Origin: DAIDKA01 sp035503515 | GTDB lineage: Bacteria > Pseudomonadota > Gammaproteobacteria > Steroidobacterales > Steroidobacteraceae | Assembly (NCBI GenBank): GCA_035503515.1 | Contig: DATJTJ010000062.1 | Span: 8,773 to 72,772 of the forward strand | Reading direction: 5' to 3' | Length of the DNA: 64,000 nucleotides | Part shown: positions 25,688 to 34,790 of the stretch, one piece after another | Numbering within the stretch: the stretch's first letter is position 1 | How the letters are laid out: each line of letters opens with the position of its first letter | Made by a program: the position numbers and the translations under genes | Notes under the pieces: generated by a model | Seen by the model: the letters and a program-made list of their open reading frames with translations, nothing else | Database searches by the model: none | What the model was told of the DNA's origin: nothing

Positions 25688-27019
25688 TCAGCTGCCACGG
25701 ACGGCGGCTACCGGGCGCACGATGGTGGCGGCGCGCGGGTCTTCGGGCCGCGCGAAAGTGCCGGTGGCGTTGGGCGCCTGGGCCCCCGGGAGCCTGAAGC
25801 CCGCGGCGGACTTGCGCAGCCCCGCGGACAGTTCGGCGAGCTTGGCGATGGCCACCGAGGTGGCGCTGGTCGAGTCGGCCGTCTGGGCACTGATTTCCTT
25901 GAGCACCTGCATGTTGCGGGCGATGTTCTGCACCGCGCCGGACTGCTGGCGGGAGCTGGCCGAGATGTTCTGCACCAGGCTCGCGATCTGGTTGGAGACC
26001 TGCTCGATCTCCTCGAGCGCGGCGCCGGCGTTCTCGGCCAGCAGCGCCCCGCCGACCACGTCGGTGGTGCTGCGTTCCATGGACACCACCGCCTCGTTGG
26101 TGTCGGTCTGGATGGTGCGCACCAGCACCTCGATCTGCTTGGTCGCGGTCGCGGCCCGCTCGGCCAGCCGCTGCACCTCGTCCGCGACCACGGCGAAGCC
26201 GCGGCCCGCCTCCCCGGCCATCGAGGCCTGGATGGAGGCGTTCAGGGCGAGGATGTTGGTCTGCTCGGCGATGTCGTTGATGAGCTCGACGATGTTGCCG
26301 ATCTCCTGGGAGCTCTCGCCCAGGCGCTTGATGCGCTTGGAGGTGTCCTGGATGGTCTCGCGGATGGCGTTCATGCCATCGATGGTGCGGCGGACGGCCT
26401 CGCCGCCCTTGTGGGCCACGTCCACCGAATGGCGGGCGACGTCGGCGGCGCGCTCGGCGTTGCCCGAGACCTCCTCGGTGGCGGCGGCCACGTGGCCGGC
26501 CGTTTCGGTCGCCGCGGCGATCTGCTTGGACTGCGCGCCGCTCGCCTTGGCCAGGTGCTGGGCCAGGGCCTGGGTCTGGCGGGCCGCGCCGTCGAGGGAG
26601 ATCGCGGAGCTGTTGATGGTCGTGACCAGACCCCGCAGGGCGTCCACGGCATAGTTGATGGAGTCGGCGATGGCCCCGGTGATGTCCTCGGTCACCGTCG
26701 CCTGCACCGTGAGGTCGCCGTCGGCGAGGCTCGAGAGCTCATCGAGCAGCCGCAGGATGGCCTGCTGGTTGCGTTCGCTCTCGCGCCGCTGGGTGTCCAC
26801 GGCCTGGCTCTGGGACTCGGCCTGGGCGCGCACCCGGCGCAGGTTCACCCACAGCACCACCAGCACGACCACCGCCGCGAGCGCGAACCCGACCGGGATG
26901 AGGGCCGCCTGCAGGCTGGTGCGCATCAGCGCCAGCGCCGCCCCGACCAGCACCAGGAAGGCCGCCAGTGCCACCAGCAGTTCGGGTCTGCCGGACGATT
27001 CGTTGCTACCGAGCGCCAT
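25688..27019 (-). CDS. pilJ: PilJ-type methyl-accepting chemoreceptor, short form
   Basis: 443 residues. Two hydrophobic helices sit almost back to back (~14-32 and ~38-58), leaving only a few residues between them, followed by a HAMP-like region (LADGDLTVQATVTEDITG) and a normal signalling domain with the hairpin tip EQTNILALNASIQASMAGEAG and ADEVQRLAERA. P. aeruginosa PilJ is 682 residues with a large periplasmic ligand domain; that domain is missing here. It is directly followed by chpA after 20 bp and abuts pilI. Confidence 0.9.
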   Translation of the reverse strand: MALGSNESSGRPELLVALAAFLVLVGAALALMRTSLQAALIPVGFALAAVVVLVVLWVNLRRVRAQAESQSQAVDTQRRESERNQQAILRLLDELSSLADGDLTVQATVTEDITGAIADSINYAVDALRGLVTTINSSAISLDGAARQTQALAQHLAKASGAQSKQIAAATETAGHVAAATEEVSGNAERAADVARHSVDVAHKGGEAVRRTIDGMNAIRETIQDTSKRIKRLGESSQEIGNIVELINDIAEQTNILALNASIQASMAGEAGRGFAVVADEVQRLAERAATATKQIEVLVRTIQTDTNEAVVSMERSTTDVVGGALLAENAGAALEEIEQVSNQIASLVQNISASSRQQSGAVQNIARNMQVLKEISAQTADSTSATSVAIAKLAELSAGLRKSAAGFRLPGAQAPNATGTFARPEDPRAATIVRPVAAVRGS

Positions 27020-27580
27020 TTACGCCGCCGCCTCAGCGAACGCCTGGCTTTCCAGGATGGTCCGCAGACTCAATACCGGCCACTGCTCCTGGCCACGCCG
27101 GAAACATCCGGCCAGGTACCGTTCGCAACGCGCCACCATCGGCGGCACGTCGCCTGAAAACTCGGATTCGGCGAAGCGCCGGAACCCCAGGACCTCATCC
27201 ACCAGCAGCCCCGCCGGGATCTCGCGGTGGTTGACCACGACGATGCGGGTGTTGCGCGAGAGGACCGCCACGCCGCTGCCGATGAACTGCTTCATGTCGA
27301 TGATGGGCAGCAGCTGGCCGCGCACGTTGGCGAGCCCTCGCACCCAGCTCTTGGCGCCGGGCACCCGGGTGATGCTGGTCGGCACGCTCAGCACTTCGCG
27401 GGTCTCCTCGCGGGCGGCCAGGAACAGCTCCCCGGCCATGCGCAGCGCGACGCCCACCCATTCGCGGCCGGCGACGCCATCGCTGCCCTGGCTCGCCGAG
27501 ACGGCGCGTCCGCGACGCTCCAGTTCCGCCAGCAGTTCGAAGGGGCGATCGCGAAGTGTTTTGAGTGCTACCTCTTCCAT
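27020..27580 (-). CDS. pilI: PilI CheW-like adaptor
   Basis: 186 residues with a CheW-like domain: WVGVALRMAGELFLAAREET, WVRGLANVRGQLLPIIDMKQ, RIVVVNHREIPAGLLVDEVL. It links the PilJ receptor to the ChpA kinase. The ATG at 27580 gives MEEVALKTLRDRPFELLAEL; an in-frame GTG at 27598 adds six residues and lies just after the pilH stop, with AAGGA too close to it for normal spacing. Neither start is decisive. Confidence 0.88.
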   Translation of the reverse strand: MEEVALKTLRDRPFELLAELERRGRAVSASQGSDGVAGREWVGVALRMAGELFLAAREETREVLSVPTSITRVPGAKSWVRGLANVRGQLLPIIDMKQFIGSGVAVLSRNTRIVVVNHREIPAGLLVDEVLGFRRFAESEFSGDVPPMVARCERYLAGCFRRGQEQWPVLSLRTILESQAFAEAAA

Positions 27581-27603
27581 GCGTTCGGTCGGCGCCACGT
27601 CCT

Positions 27604-27978
27604 TCAGTGCGCGAGTGTTGCCTGGGCCTTCGCCACCAGCTGATCCGGCGACACCGGCTTCACCATGTAGTCGACGGCGCCCTGGCGCAGTCCCCAGATC
27701 TTGTCGGTCTCCTGGCCCTTGGAGGTGACCATCACGATCGGGATGGTGCGCGTCTTCGGATCGTTCACCAGCGTGCGGGTGGCCTGGTAGCCGTTCATGC
27801 CCGGCATCACCACGTCCATGAATATCAGGTCCGGGTTCATCTCGCGCGCGAGGCGCACGCCCTCGGCGCCATCGGCGGCCGCGGCGGTCTTGTAGCCGTG
27901 CCGCTGCAGGGCCTTCTCCATGACGTGCAGCTCGGTCGGTGAGTCATCGACGATGAGGACCAGCGGCATTGCCATCAT
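27604..27978 (-). CDS. pilH: PilH single-domain response regulator
   Basis: 124-residue stand-alone receiver domain (LIVDDSPTELHVMEKAL, phosphoacceptor in LIFMDVVMPGMNGYQ, IVMVTSKGQ, VDYMVKPVS). In the Pil-Chp system PilH acts as the phosphate sink or retraction-side regulator opposite PilG. The ATG overlaps the pilG stop by 4 bp; a second ATG three codons in (MPLVLIV) is equally plausible. Confidence 0.92.
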   Translation of the reverse strand: MMAMPLVLIVDDSPTELHVMEKALQRHGYKTAAAADGAEGVRLAREMNPDLIFMDVVMPGMNGYQATRTLVNDPKTRTIPIVMVTSKGQETDKIWGLRQGAVDYMVKPVSPDQLVAKAQATLAH

Positions 27979-28367
27979 CTCCCAATGTGCGTTTCGATAG
28001 CGCTGAGCAGCTCGTCCTTGGTGAACGGCTTGGTGAGGTAGTGCTCGGAGCCCACGATGCGGCCGCGGGCCCGGTCGAACAGGCCGTCCTTGGAGGACAG
28101 CATGATCACGGGGATGGTGCGGAAGACCTTGTTGTGCTTGATCAGCGAACAGGTCTGGTAGCCGTCCAGGCGCGGCATCATGATGTCCACGAACACGATG
28201 TCGGGCTGGTGGTCGGCGAGCTTGGCCAGCGCATCGAAGCCGTCGATGGCCGTGAAGACTTCGCAGCCTTCCTTGGCAAGCAAGGTCTCGGCCGTGCGGC
28301 GGATGGTCTTGCTGTCATCGATGACCAGTACCTTGAGGCCCTGGAGCTTCGAACTGCTGCCGGACAC
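27975..28367 (-). CDS. pilG: PilG response regulator
   Basis: 130-residue receiver protein nearly identical in pattern to P. aeruginosa PilG: LKVLVIDDSKTIRRTAETLL, FDALAKLADHQPDIVFVDIM, MPRLDGYQT, IMLSSKDGLFDRARGRIVGS, LTKPF. I chose a GTG start at 28367 because GAAGGAG lies at ideal spacing before it and the longer frame upstream adds nothing conserved. Phospho-PilG promotes pilus extension and links to cAMP or c-di-GMP control (family knowledge). It is the first gene of the minus-strand Pil-Chp operon and is divergent from gshB. Confidence 0.94.
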   Translation of the reverse strand: MSGSSSKLQGLKVLVIDDSKTIRRTAETLLAKEGCEVFTAIDGFDALAKLADHQPDIVFVDIMMPRLDGYQTCSLIKHNKVFRTIPVIMLSSKDGLFDRARGRIVGSEHYLTKPFTKDELLSAIETHIGR

Positions 28368-28562
28368 GGAGGCGACTCCTTCCACCTTAGATTCCCAATG
28401 GTCGCCTGCCCGATTTGCAGGCCGTTCGGGTTTTAACATATCGGCACACCCCTAGCTATGCCACACTGGTCACGATTTTGCACACAAGCCACGGTCCCGG
28501 GTGTGCATGATTCGCGTCTTGCGACGTAACTCCCGCTTCCGTGGGCATGCGAAACTCGCGAC

Positions 28563-29534
28563 ATGACCCAAAACGCCAACCCTAGCCGACGACTGGCCGT
28601 CGTGATGGACCCCATCGCCGGCATCCGGTACGCGAAGGACTCGACGCTGGCCATGCTGCTGGCGGCGCAGGCCCGCGGATTTCAGCTGCATTACCTGGAG
28701 CTACAGGACCTGTTCGTGCGCGACGGCCGGGCCATGGGCCATTCGCGGCCGCTCACGGTGCGCGCCGATGCGGCCGGCTGGTTCGCCCTCGGGGAGCGCA
28801 GCGCCGGGCCGCTGGGTGCGTTCGACTGCATCCTGATGCGCAAGGATCCGCCGTTCGATATGGAGTACGTCTACGGCACGTACATCCTGGAGCTGGCCGA
28901 AAGCCAGGGCGCGCTGGTGGTGAACCGGCCCCAGGGCCTGCGGGACATGAACGAGAAGATGTACACGGCGTGGTTCCCGCAATGCTGCGCCCCCACATTG
29001 ATCACCCGCAGCATGGCCGACATGAACGCCTTCCTGCAGGAGCACGGGCGGATCGTGTGCAAGCCGCTGGACGGGATGGGCGGCCGGTCGATCTTCGTCA
29101 CCGAGACCGCCGACAAGAACCGGCACGTGATTTTCGAGACCCTGACCGCGACCGGGACCCGCTACGCCATGGTCCAGCGCTACCTGCCGGAGATCGTCGC
29201 GACCGGCGATTCGCGGGTGCTGCTGGTCGACGGGGAGCCGGTGCCCTACGCGCTCGCGCGCATTCCGGCCGCCGACGACAACCGCGGCAATCTCGCCGCG
29301 GGGGCCCAGGGCCAGGGCCGGGCCCTGACCGACCGCGACCGCTGGCTCGCCGCCCAGATCGGGCCCACGTTGGCGCAACGCGGCATGCTGTTCGTGGGCC
29401 TGGACGTGATCGGCGGCACGGTGACCGAGATCAACGTCACCAGTCCCACGGGCATCCGCGAGCTCGACAAACAGTTCCACCTCAGCATCGGTGACCTGGT
29501 CGTGCAGGCCATCGAGCGGCATCTGGCGCGCTAG
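28563..29534 (+). CDS. gshB: Glutathione synthetase
   Basis: ATP-grasp ligase joining glycine to gamma-glutamylcysteine. 323 residues (316 in E. coli). Family features: VVMDPIAGIRYAKDSTLAML, LMRKDPPFDMEYVYGTYILE, VNRPQGLRDMNEKMYTAWFP, IVCKPLDGMGGRSIF, and the C-terminal FVGLDVIGGTVTEINVTSPT. It is divergent from pilG, as in P. aeruginosa, with a 195-bp promoter region between them. tonB starts 4 bp after its stop. Confidence 0.97.
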   Translation: MTQNANPSRRLAVVMDPIAGIRYAKDSTLAMLLAAQARGFQLHYLELQDLFVRDGRAMGHSRPLTVRADAAGWFALGERSAGPLGAFDCILMRKDPPFDMEYVYGTYILELAESQGALVVNRPQGLRDMNEKMYTAWFPQCCAPTLITRSMADMNAFLQEHGRIVCKPLDGMGGRSIFVTETADKNRHVIFETLTATGTRYAMVQRYLPEIVATGDSRVLLVDGEPVPYALARIPAADDNRGNLAAGAQGQGRALTDRDRWLAAQIGPTLAQRGMLFVGLDVIGGTVTEINVTSPTGIRELDKQFHLSIGDLVVQAIERHLAR

Positions 29535-29538
29535 GCCG

Positions 29539-30435
29539 ATGGTGGCGCTCACGCCCCGCGAAGGTGCGGCCCCGGTCCGCGACCGGCTGCTGATGACACT
29601 GTTCATCGCCGCCCTCATCCACGGCATGCTGATCCTGGGCCTGACGTTCCGCGGCGGCCTGCACCCTCAGAGCACCGCGCGCGGCATCGATGTGCTGCTC
29701 ACCTCCGAGGAGCTGCCGACCGCGGCCCGCAACGACACCGCGGCCTACCTCGCGCAGCGCACGCAGCTCGGCTCCGGCAACAGCAGCGCACCGGGCGTCG
29801 CGCACAACCAGGACCGGGGCGCCGCTCCGCCGCCGCACGCCGGGGATGCCGAGGGCAGCAGCGCCCGCAGTTCGGCGCCCGCGGGGGGCCGCGCGGATGA
29901 CCCGGTGCTGGCGACCAGCGCGCAGCGGACCGACATCCGCTACTTCAGCAATGCAACGGCCCCGGAGGGTACCCCGCAGGCGCAGCCGCTGGCGGCCGAT
30001 GCGACGCCGACGCCGCAGCCCACCGACACGGAGGCCGGGCCGGTGCAGCTGCACGGCGCGAAGCGCGACGAGCTGTGGGTGACGCCCGATACCCGCGAGT
30101 CCCTCATCGCCCCCTACCTCGACAGCTGGCGGCGGCGGGTGGAGCGCATCGGCACCCTGAACTATCCGACGGCCGCCCGGCGGGCCGGGGTGCAGGCCAG
30201 CCCGGTGCTCGAAGTCGCGATCGACGCCGACGGCCGGCTCACCACCGCCGCCATCCTCACCAGCAGCGGCTATCCGGACCTCGATGCGGCCGCGCTCGCG
30301 ATCTTGAAACTGGCGAGCCCCTTCGATCCGTTCCCGCCGGACCTGGCGGCGAAGTACCACAGCCTGCGGTTCGCCTACGAGTGGCAGTTCACCGGCGGCG
30401 GCATCGCCCAGGGTGCCGTCACCAGCCTTCCTTGA
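29539..30435 (+). CDS. tonB: TonB-family energy transducer
   Basis: 298 residues: a short cytosolic start, one transmembrane anchor (~17-37, MTLFIAALIHGMLILGLTF), a long Pro/Ala/Gly-rich periplasmic linker, and a C-terminal TonB domain (NYPTAARRAGVQASPVLEVA, SSGYPDLDAAALAIL). It couples the inner-membrane proton gradient to outer-membrane receptors. Position between gshB and yqgE matches the P. aeruginosa tonB3 locus, where it is linked to twitching motility. Confidence 0.88.
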   Translation: MVALTPREGAAPVRDRLLMTLFIAALIHGMLILGLTFRGGLHPQSTARGIDVLLTSEELPTAARNDTAAYLAQRTQLGSGNSSAPGVAHNQDRGAAPPPHAGDAEGSSARSSAPAGGRADDPVLATSAQRTDIRYFSNATAPEGTPQAQPLAADATPTPQPTDTEAGPVQLHGAKRDELWVTPDTRESLIAPYLDSWRRRVERIGTLNYPTAARRAGVQASPVLEVAIDADGRLTTAAILTSSGYPDLDAAALAILKLASPFDPFPPDLAAKYHSLRFAYEWQFTGGGIAQGAVTSLP

Positions 30436-30467
30436 GCGCTCCGCCCACTGCCCCCATACTGGCAGCC

Positions 30468-31025
30468 GTGACCCCGAGTTTCGCCAACCACCTGCTGATC
30501 GCCATGCCGGCGCTCACCGACAGCGACTTCTCGCACTCGGTGACCCTGGTGTGCGAGCACAGCGACAAGGGCGCCCTCGGGATCGTCCTCAACAAGCCCT
30601 CGCCGATGATCCTGCGCGACGTGCTCTCGCAGATGAAGCTGACGGCGCGCGATGCGCAGATCGGGTCCCAGACCGTCCTGTGCGGCGGCCCGATGCGCAC
30701 CGACCGCGGTTTCGTGCTGCACCGGCCGGGGGGCGAGTGGGACTCCACGCACAAGGTTTCCGAACTCATCCAGGTGACCACCTCGCGGGACGTGCTGGCG
30801 GCCATGGCCCGCGGCGAGGGGCCCGGGGATGCCTACGTCGCGCTGGGCTTCGCACGCTGGGACGCCGGGGAGCTGGAGCGCCAGATCCGCGACAACGACT
30901 GGCTGCCGGTGCCCGCCGACGAGCGGCTGCTGTTCGAACTGCCCTTCGCCCAGCGCTGGCAGGCCTCCTGGCAGTTCCTGGGCGTGGACGTGGAGAAGCT
31001 GAGCTTCACCGCCGGCAATGCCTGA
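30468..31025 (+). CDS. yqgE: UPF0301/AlgH-family protein YqgE
   Basis: 185 residues, the usual length. Family motifs: SFANHLLIAMPALTDSDFSH, LVCEHSDKGALGIVLNKPS, LCGGPMRTDRGFVLH, and WDAGELERQIRDNDWLPVPA. Biochemical function is not established; homologues affect alginate and virulence regulation in pseudomonads. The GTG start gives the family N-terminus. It overlaps ruvX by 8 bp. Confidence 0.93.
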   Translation: MTPSFANHLLIAMPALTDSDFSHSVTLVCEHSDKGALGIVLNKPSPMILRDVLSQMKLTARDAQIGSQTVLCGGPMRTDRGFVLHRPGGEWDSTHKVSELIQVTTSRDVLAAMARGEGPGDAYVALGFARWDAGELERQIRDNDWLPVPADERLLFELPFAQRWQASWQFLGVDVEKLSFTAGNA

Positions 31026-31485
31026 CCCTGCGCAGCGCCCCGCCGGACCCCGCATCGCCCTCGCCTTCGACTTCGGCCGCCGCCGCATCGGCGTGGCCGC
31101 CGGGGACACCCTCACGGGAACCGCCGCGCCGCGTCCGGCCGTCGCCGCCCTGGCGGGGGTGCCGGACTGGCCGGCCCTCGAGCGCGAGATCCGGGCCCTC
31201 TGCCCGCACGTGCTCGTGGTCGGCGTCCCCTATAATGACGACGGCAGCGACGGCAGCCTGGCGGCGGCGACCCGGGAGTTCGGGCGCGCGCTCGCGGCGC
31301 GGTTCGGGCTGCCGGTCGAACACGTGGACGAGCATGGTTCCTCGCTGGAGGCCGGGCTGGCCCTGAGGCAGCAGCGGGCCAGCGGCCAGCGCCGCCGCCG
31401 CGTGCAGCGCGCAGACATCGACAGCGCCGCCGCCGCAGTCATCCTGACGCGCTGGCTGGCCGGAGAAGGGGACCGCAGGACGTGA
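31018..31485 (+). CDS. ruvX: RuvX/YqgF Holliday-junction resolvase-like nuclease
   Basis: 155 residues with an RNase H-like fold: AFDFGRRRIGVAAGD (first acidic residue), LVVGVPYNDDGSDG, VEHVDEHGSSLEAG and a C-terminal ADIDSAAAAVIL aspartate. Implicated in pre-16S rRNA 5'-end maturation and/or recombination. It is tightly nested between yqgE (8-bp overlap) and pyrB (4-bp overlap). Confidence 0.92.
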   Translation: MPDPAQRPAGPRIALAFDFGRRRIGVAAGDTLTGTAAPRPAVAALAGVPDWPALEREIRALCPHVLVVGVPYNDDGSDGSLAAATREFGRALAARFGLPVEHVDEHGSSLEAGLALRQQRASGQRRRRVQRADIDSAAAAVILTRWLAGEGDRRT

Positions 31486-32477
31486 GCGAAACCACCGTGA
31501 CCACCCGGGCCATCACCCCGCAGCTGCGCGAGAACGGCGGGCTGCGGCATCTGCTCACCCTGGCGGGGCTGGAGCGCAGCGTGCTGCTGCGGCTGCTGGA
31601 GCGCTCGCAATCGTTCGTGCGCGAGCTGGGCGAGCCACCGCCGGCGGCGCGCGACCTAGCCGGCATCACGGTCGCGAACCTGTTCACCGAGCCCTCCACC
31701 CGCACCCGGGTGTCCTTCGAGCTGGCCGCGAAGCGCCTCGGCGCCGATGTCGTGAACCTCGAGTTGCAGCTGTCCTCGCGGGTCAAGGGCGAGAGCATGC
31801 TCGACACCATCTACACGCTCGAGGCCCTGCACGTCGACGTGCTGGTGATCCGCGATGCCGAGGAAGGCATTCCGGGCCTGGTGGCCGACCACGTGCGGCC
31901 GCATGTGAGCGTGCTGTCCGCGGGCGAGGCGCACGTGGCCCATCCCACGCAGGGCCTGCTCGATGCCCTCACCATCCAGCAGCGCAAGCCGGACTTCTCC
32001 AGGCTCGCCGTGGCGATCGTGGGCGACGTGCGGCACTCGCGCGTGGCGCGCTCGGCCTACCACGTGCTGGGCGCGCTCGGGGTCGGGGAACTGCGGATCG
32101 TGGCCCCGCCGGTGTTCATGCCCGAGCCGGGCGAGTTCCCGGGCTGCGCGCGGCACACGACCCTCGCCAAGGGCCTCAAGGATGCGGACGTGATCATGAT
32201 GCTGCGCATCCAGAAGGAGCGCATGAGCCAGGCCTCGCTCCCGGACGCCGACCGCTACTTCGCCAAGTACGGTCTCACCCCCGAGCGGCTGCAGCTGGCG
32301 AGGCCCGATGCCATCGTCATGCATCCGCAGCCCATGAACCGGGGCATCGAAATCGCCTCGGACGTGGCCGACGGACCGCAGTCGGCCATCCGCGACCAGG
32401 TCCGCAACGGCGTGGCGGTGCGGATGGCGGTGCTGGCCGAGGTGATCCTCAGCCGCCCGGAGCTCATCCGAAGTTGA
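31482..32477 (+). CDS. pyrB: Aspartate carbamoyltransferase catalytic subunit
   Basis: First committed step of pyrimidine synthesis. 331 residues. Carbamoyl-phosphate motif LFTEPSTRTRVSFELAAKRL; aspartate-side motifs AHPTQGLLDALTI and IVMHPQPMNRGIEI. Begins with a GTG overlapping the ruvX stop. In P. aeruginosa a pyrR lies before and an inactive dihydroorotase-like pyrC' after; neither is present here. The 3' end overlaps the opposite-strand pilU-like gene by 14 bp with no terminator visible. Confidence 0.96.
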   Translation: MSETTVTTRAITPQLRENGGLRHLLTLAGLERSVLLRLLERSQSFVRELGEPPPAARDLAGITVANLFTEPSTRTRVSFELAAKRLGADVVNLELQLSSRVKGESMLDTIYTLEALHVDVLVIRDAEEGIPGLVADHVRPHVSVLSAGEAHVAHPTQGLLDALTIQQRKPDFSRLAVAIVGDVRHSRVARSAYHVLGALGVGELRIVAPPVFMPEPGEFPGCARHTTLAKGLKDADVIMMLRIQKERMSQASLPDADRYFAKYGLTPERLQLARPDAIVMHPQPMNRGIEIASDVADGPQSAIRDQVRNGVAVRMAVLAEVILSRPELIRS

Positions 32478-33609
32478 TCTTGGTCTCGAGGTTGGCGCGC
32501 GAGTCGGCGTGCAGCAGCGCCTCATCGAGCGACACGCGGTTCTGCTTCACGAGGGCATGCAGGGCGACATCGAAGCTCTGCACGCCGCGCTCGCCGCTGG
32601 CGATGATGGCTTCCTTGATGCCGACCACGTCGCCCTTCTTGATCAGTTCGCCGATGTGCGGCGTGTTCAGCATCACCTCCACCGCCGCCACCCGCTTGCC
32701 GTCCTTGCCCATCACCAGGCGCTGGGCCATGACGGCCTTCAGGTACTGGGAGAGGTCCAGGAACACCTGGCTGTGCTGCTCGCGGGGGAACATGTTGATG
32801 ATGCGGTCGAGGGTCTCGGCGCAGTTGTTGGCGTGCAGCGTGGCGAGCACCAGGTGGCCGGTGCCGGAGAGGCTGATCGCCGCCTCCATGCTCTCCCGGT
32901 CGCGGATCTCGCCGATCAGGATCACGTCGGGGGCCGCGCGCATCACGCTGCGCAGGGCCCGGGCGAAGGACTTGGTGTCGAGCCCCACTTCGCGCTGGTT
33001 GACGATGGAGCGCTTGTTGGTGTGCAGGAATTCCAGCGGGTCCTCGATGGTCACGATGTGATCCGAGGAGCCCTCGTTGCGATGGTTGATCATCGCCGCG
33101 ATGGTGGTGGACTTGCCCGAGCCGGTCGCCCCGACCACCAGCACCAGCCCGCGCTTGAGCATGATCAGGTCGCGCATGACGTCCGGCAGGTTCAGCGACT
33201 CCAGGCGCGGCATATCGGCCGTGATATAGCGCAGCACCACGGCCGGGTAGCCGCGCTGCATGAAGACGTTGACGCGGAAGCGCCCGAGGCCGGGCCGGGA
33301 GATCGCGAAGTCGATCTCGAGCTCGCTCGCGAACCGCTCGCGCTGTTCGGGGGTCATGAGCCCGAGGGCCGTCTGGCGCACCACTTCCGGGGTCAGCACG
33401 TTCTTGTTGACCGGGAAGATCTGCCCCTCGATCTTGATCTTGATGGGGGCATTGGCGGTGAAGAACAGGTCCGAGGCCTTCTTCTCCACCATCAGCTTGA
33501 ACAGCGGCTTGGTGTTCAGGACGGCCGCCGGGGCGTCCCCCTGCTCCAGGGCGCGGCGTACCCCGGTGCTGTCGGTGTCGGGAACGAAATCGTCGCCGGC
33601 CGCACTCAC
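32464..33609 (-). CDS. PilU-like pilus retraction ATPase (second copy)
   Basis: 381-residue GspE/PilT-superfamily hexameric ATPase. Walker A GATGSGKST, Asp-box TIEDPLEFLH, Walker B LIGEIRDRESM, His-box ATLHANNCAETLDR. It opens with KLMVEKKASDLFFTANAPIK, like PilU, after a ~35-residue N-terminal extension. All ATPase motifs look intact. It overlaps the preceding pilU by 4 bp, so the two are translationally coupled. As a second PilU-like ATPase it may modulate PilT-driven retraction or serve another pilus. Confidence 0.85.
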   Translation of the reverse strand: MSAAGDDFVPDTDSTGVRRALEQGDAPAAVLNTKPLFKLMVEKKASDLFFTANAPIKIKIEGQIFPVNKNVLTPEVVRQTALGLMTPEQRERFASELEIDFAISRPGLGRFRVNVFMQRGYPAVVLRYITADMPRLESLNLPDVMRDLIMLKRGLVLVVGATGSGKSTTIAAMINHRNEGSSDHIVTIEDPLEFLHTNKRSIVNQREVGLDTKSFARALRSVMRAAPDVILIGEIRDRESMEAAISLSGTGHLVLATLHANNCAETLDRIINMFPREQHSQVFLDLSQYLKAVMAQRLVMGKDGKRVAAVEVMLNTPHIGELIKKGDVVGIKEAIIASGERGVQSFDVALHALVKQNRVSLDEALLHADSRANLETKINFG

Positions 33610-34760
33610 AGGCTCTTGCCCTCGTCGCCTTCCTCGCTCAGCGTGAGGCCGCCGTCGCCGGCGTCCACGTGCTCGCGCCGGCTCTCCAGCTTGATCCGCA
33701 GCCGCAGCTCGTTCTTCGAATCGGCGTTGCGCAGCGCATCCTCGTAGGAGATGTACCCGGACTCGTAGAGCTCGAACAGCGACTGGTCGAAGGTACGCAT
33801 GCCGAGGCGCGTCGAGCGCGACATCACTTCCTTGATCTTGGCCACCTCGCCCTTGAAGATCAGGTCCTGGATCAGGGGCGAATTGAGCATGATCTCGGTG
33901 GCGGCGATCCGGCCGCTGCCCGATTCGCGCGGGATCAGCCGCTGCGAGACGAAGGCGCGGGTGTTCAGGGACAGGTCCATGAGCAGCTGTTCGCGCCGCT
34001 CGTCCGGGAAGAAGTTGATGATGCGGTCGAGCGCCTGGTTGGCGCTGTTGGCGTGCAGCGTCGCCAGCACCAGGTGGCCGGTTTCGGCGAACTGGATGGC
34101 GTATTCCATGGTCTCGCGGTCGCGGATCTCGCCGATCAGGATCACATCGGGGGCCTGCCGCAGGGTGTTCTTGAGGGCCGCCTGCCAGGACTCGGTATCG
34201 ACGCCCACCTCGCGGTGCGTGATCACGCAGCCTTTGTGGTGGTGCACGTACTCCACCGGATCCTCGATGGTCACGATATGGTGGCGGGTGTTCTCGTTGC
34301 GATGCCCGACCATGGCCGCCAGCGAGGTCGACTTGCCCGAACCGGTGCCGCCCACGAGCATCACCAGCCCGCGCTTGGTCAGCGCGACCTCCTTGAGGAT
34401 CGCCGGCAGGTCCAGCTCATCGAAACTCGGGATCTTGGCGTTGATCAGGCGCACCACGGCGCCGACGGCGCCCTGCTGCACGAAGGCGCTGACGCGGAAG
34501 CGGCCGATGCCCTGGGGGGAGATCGCGAAATTGCACTCCTTGGTGGCGTCGAACTCCTTGGTCTGGCGGTCGTTCATGATGGCGCGGACCAGGGTCGCGG
34601 ACTGCTCGGCGGTGAGCGCCCGGTCGCTCTGCGGGCGCACCTCGCCGTCGACCTTGATGGCCGGCGGAAAGCCCGCCGTGATGAACAGGTCGGAGGCCTT
34701 CTTTTCGGTGACGCGACGCAGCAGGTCCTGCATCAGCTTGATGGCTTGATCGCGATCCAT
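33606..34760 (-). CDS. pilU: PilU pilus retraction ATPase
   Basis: 384 residues, close in pattern to P. aeruginosa PilU: KKASDLFITAGFPPAIKVDG, CNFAISPQGIGRFRVSAFVQ, Walker A GGTGSGKST, TIEDPVEYVHHHKGC, LIGEIRDRETM, and the PilU-specific tail ADSKNELRLRIKLESR. PilU assists PilT in type IV pilus retraction. It lies 30 bp downstream of pilT and is followed by a second PilU-like gene. Confidence 0.92.
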   Translation of the reverse strand: MDRDQAIKLMQDLLRRVTEKKASDLFITAGFPPAIKVDGEVRPQSDRALTAEQSATLVRAIMNDRQTKEFDATKECNFAISPQGIGRFRVSAFVQQGAVGAVVRLINAKIPSFDELDLPAILKEVALTKRGLVMLVGGTGSGKSTSLAAMVGHRNENTRHHIVTIEDPVEYVHHHKGCVITHREVGVDTESWQAALKNTLRQAPDVILIGEIRDRETMEYAIQFAETGHLVLATLHANSANQALDRIINFFPDERREQLLMDLSLNTRAFVSQRLIPRESGSGRIAATEIMLNSPLIQDLIFKGEVAKIKEVMSRSTRLGMRTFDQSLFELYESGYISYEDALRNADSKNELRLRIKLESRREHVDAGDGGLTLSEEGDEGKSL

Positions 34761-34790
34761 GGTGAATCCTCTTTGGCCCGTGCGGCGGGC

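Noticed and set aside
19643..27157. A 2504-codon open frame on the plus strand, antisense to chpA, pilJ and part of pilI
   Set aside because: High GC content keeps antisense frames open. The minus strand carries complete recognisable domains, while the plus-strand product is a low-complexity string of Gly, Arg, Leu, His and Gln without motifs.
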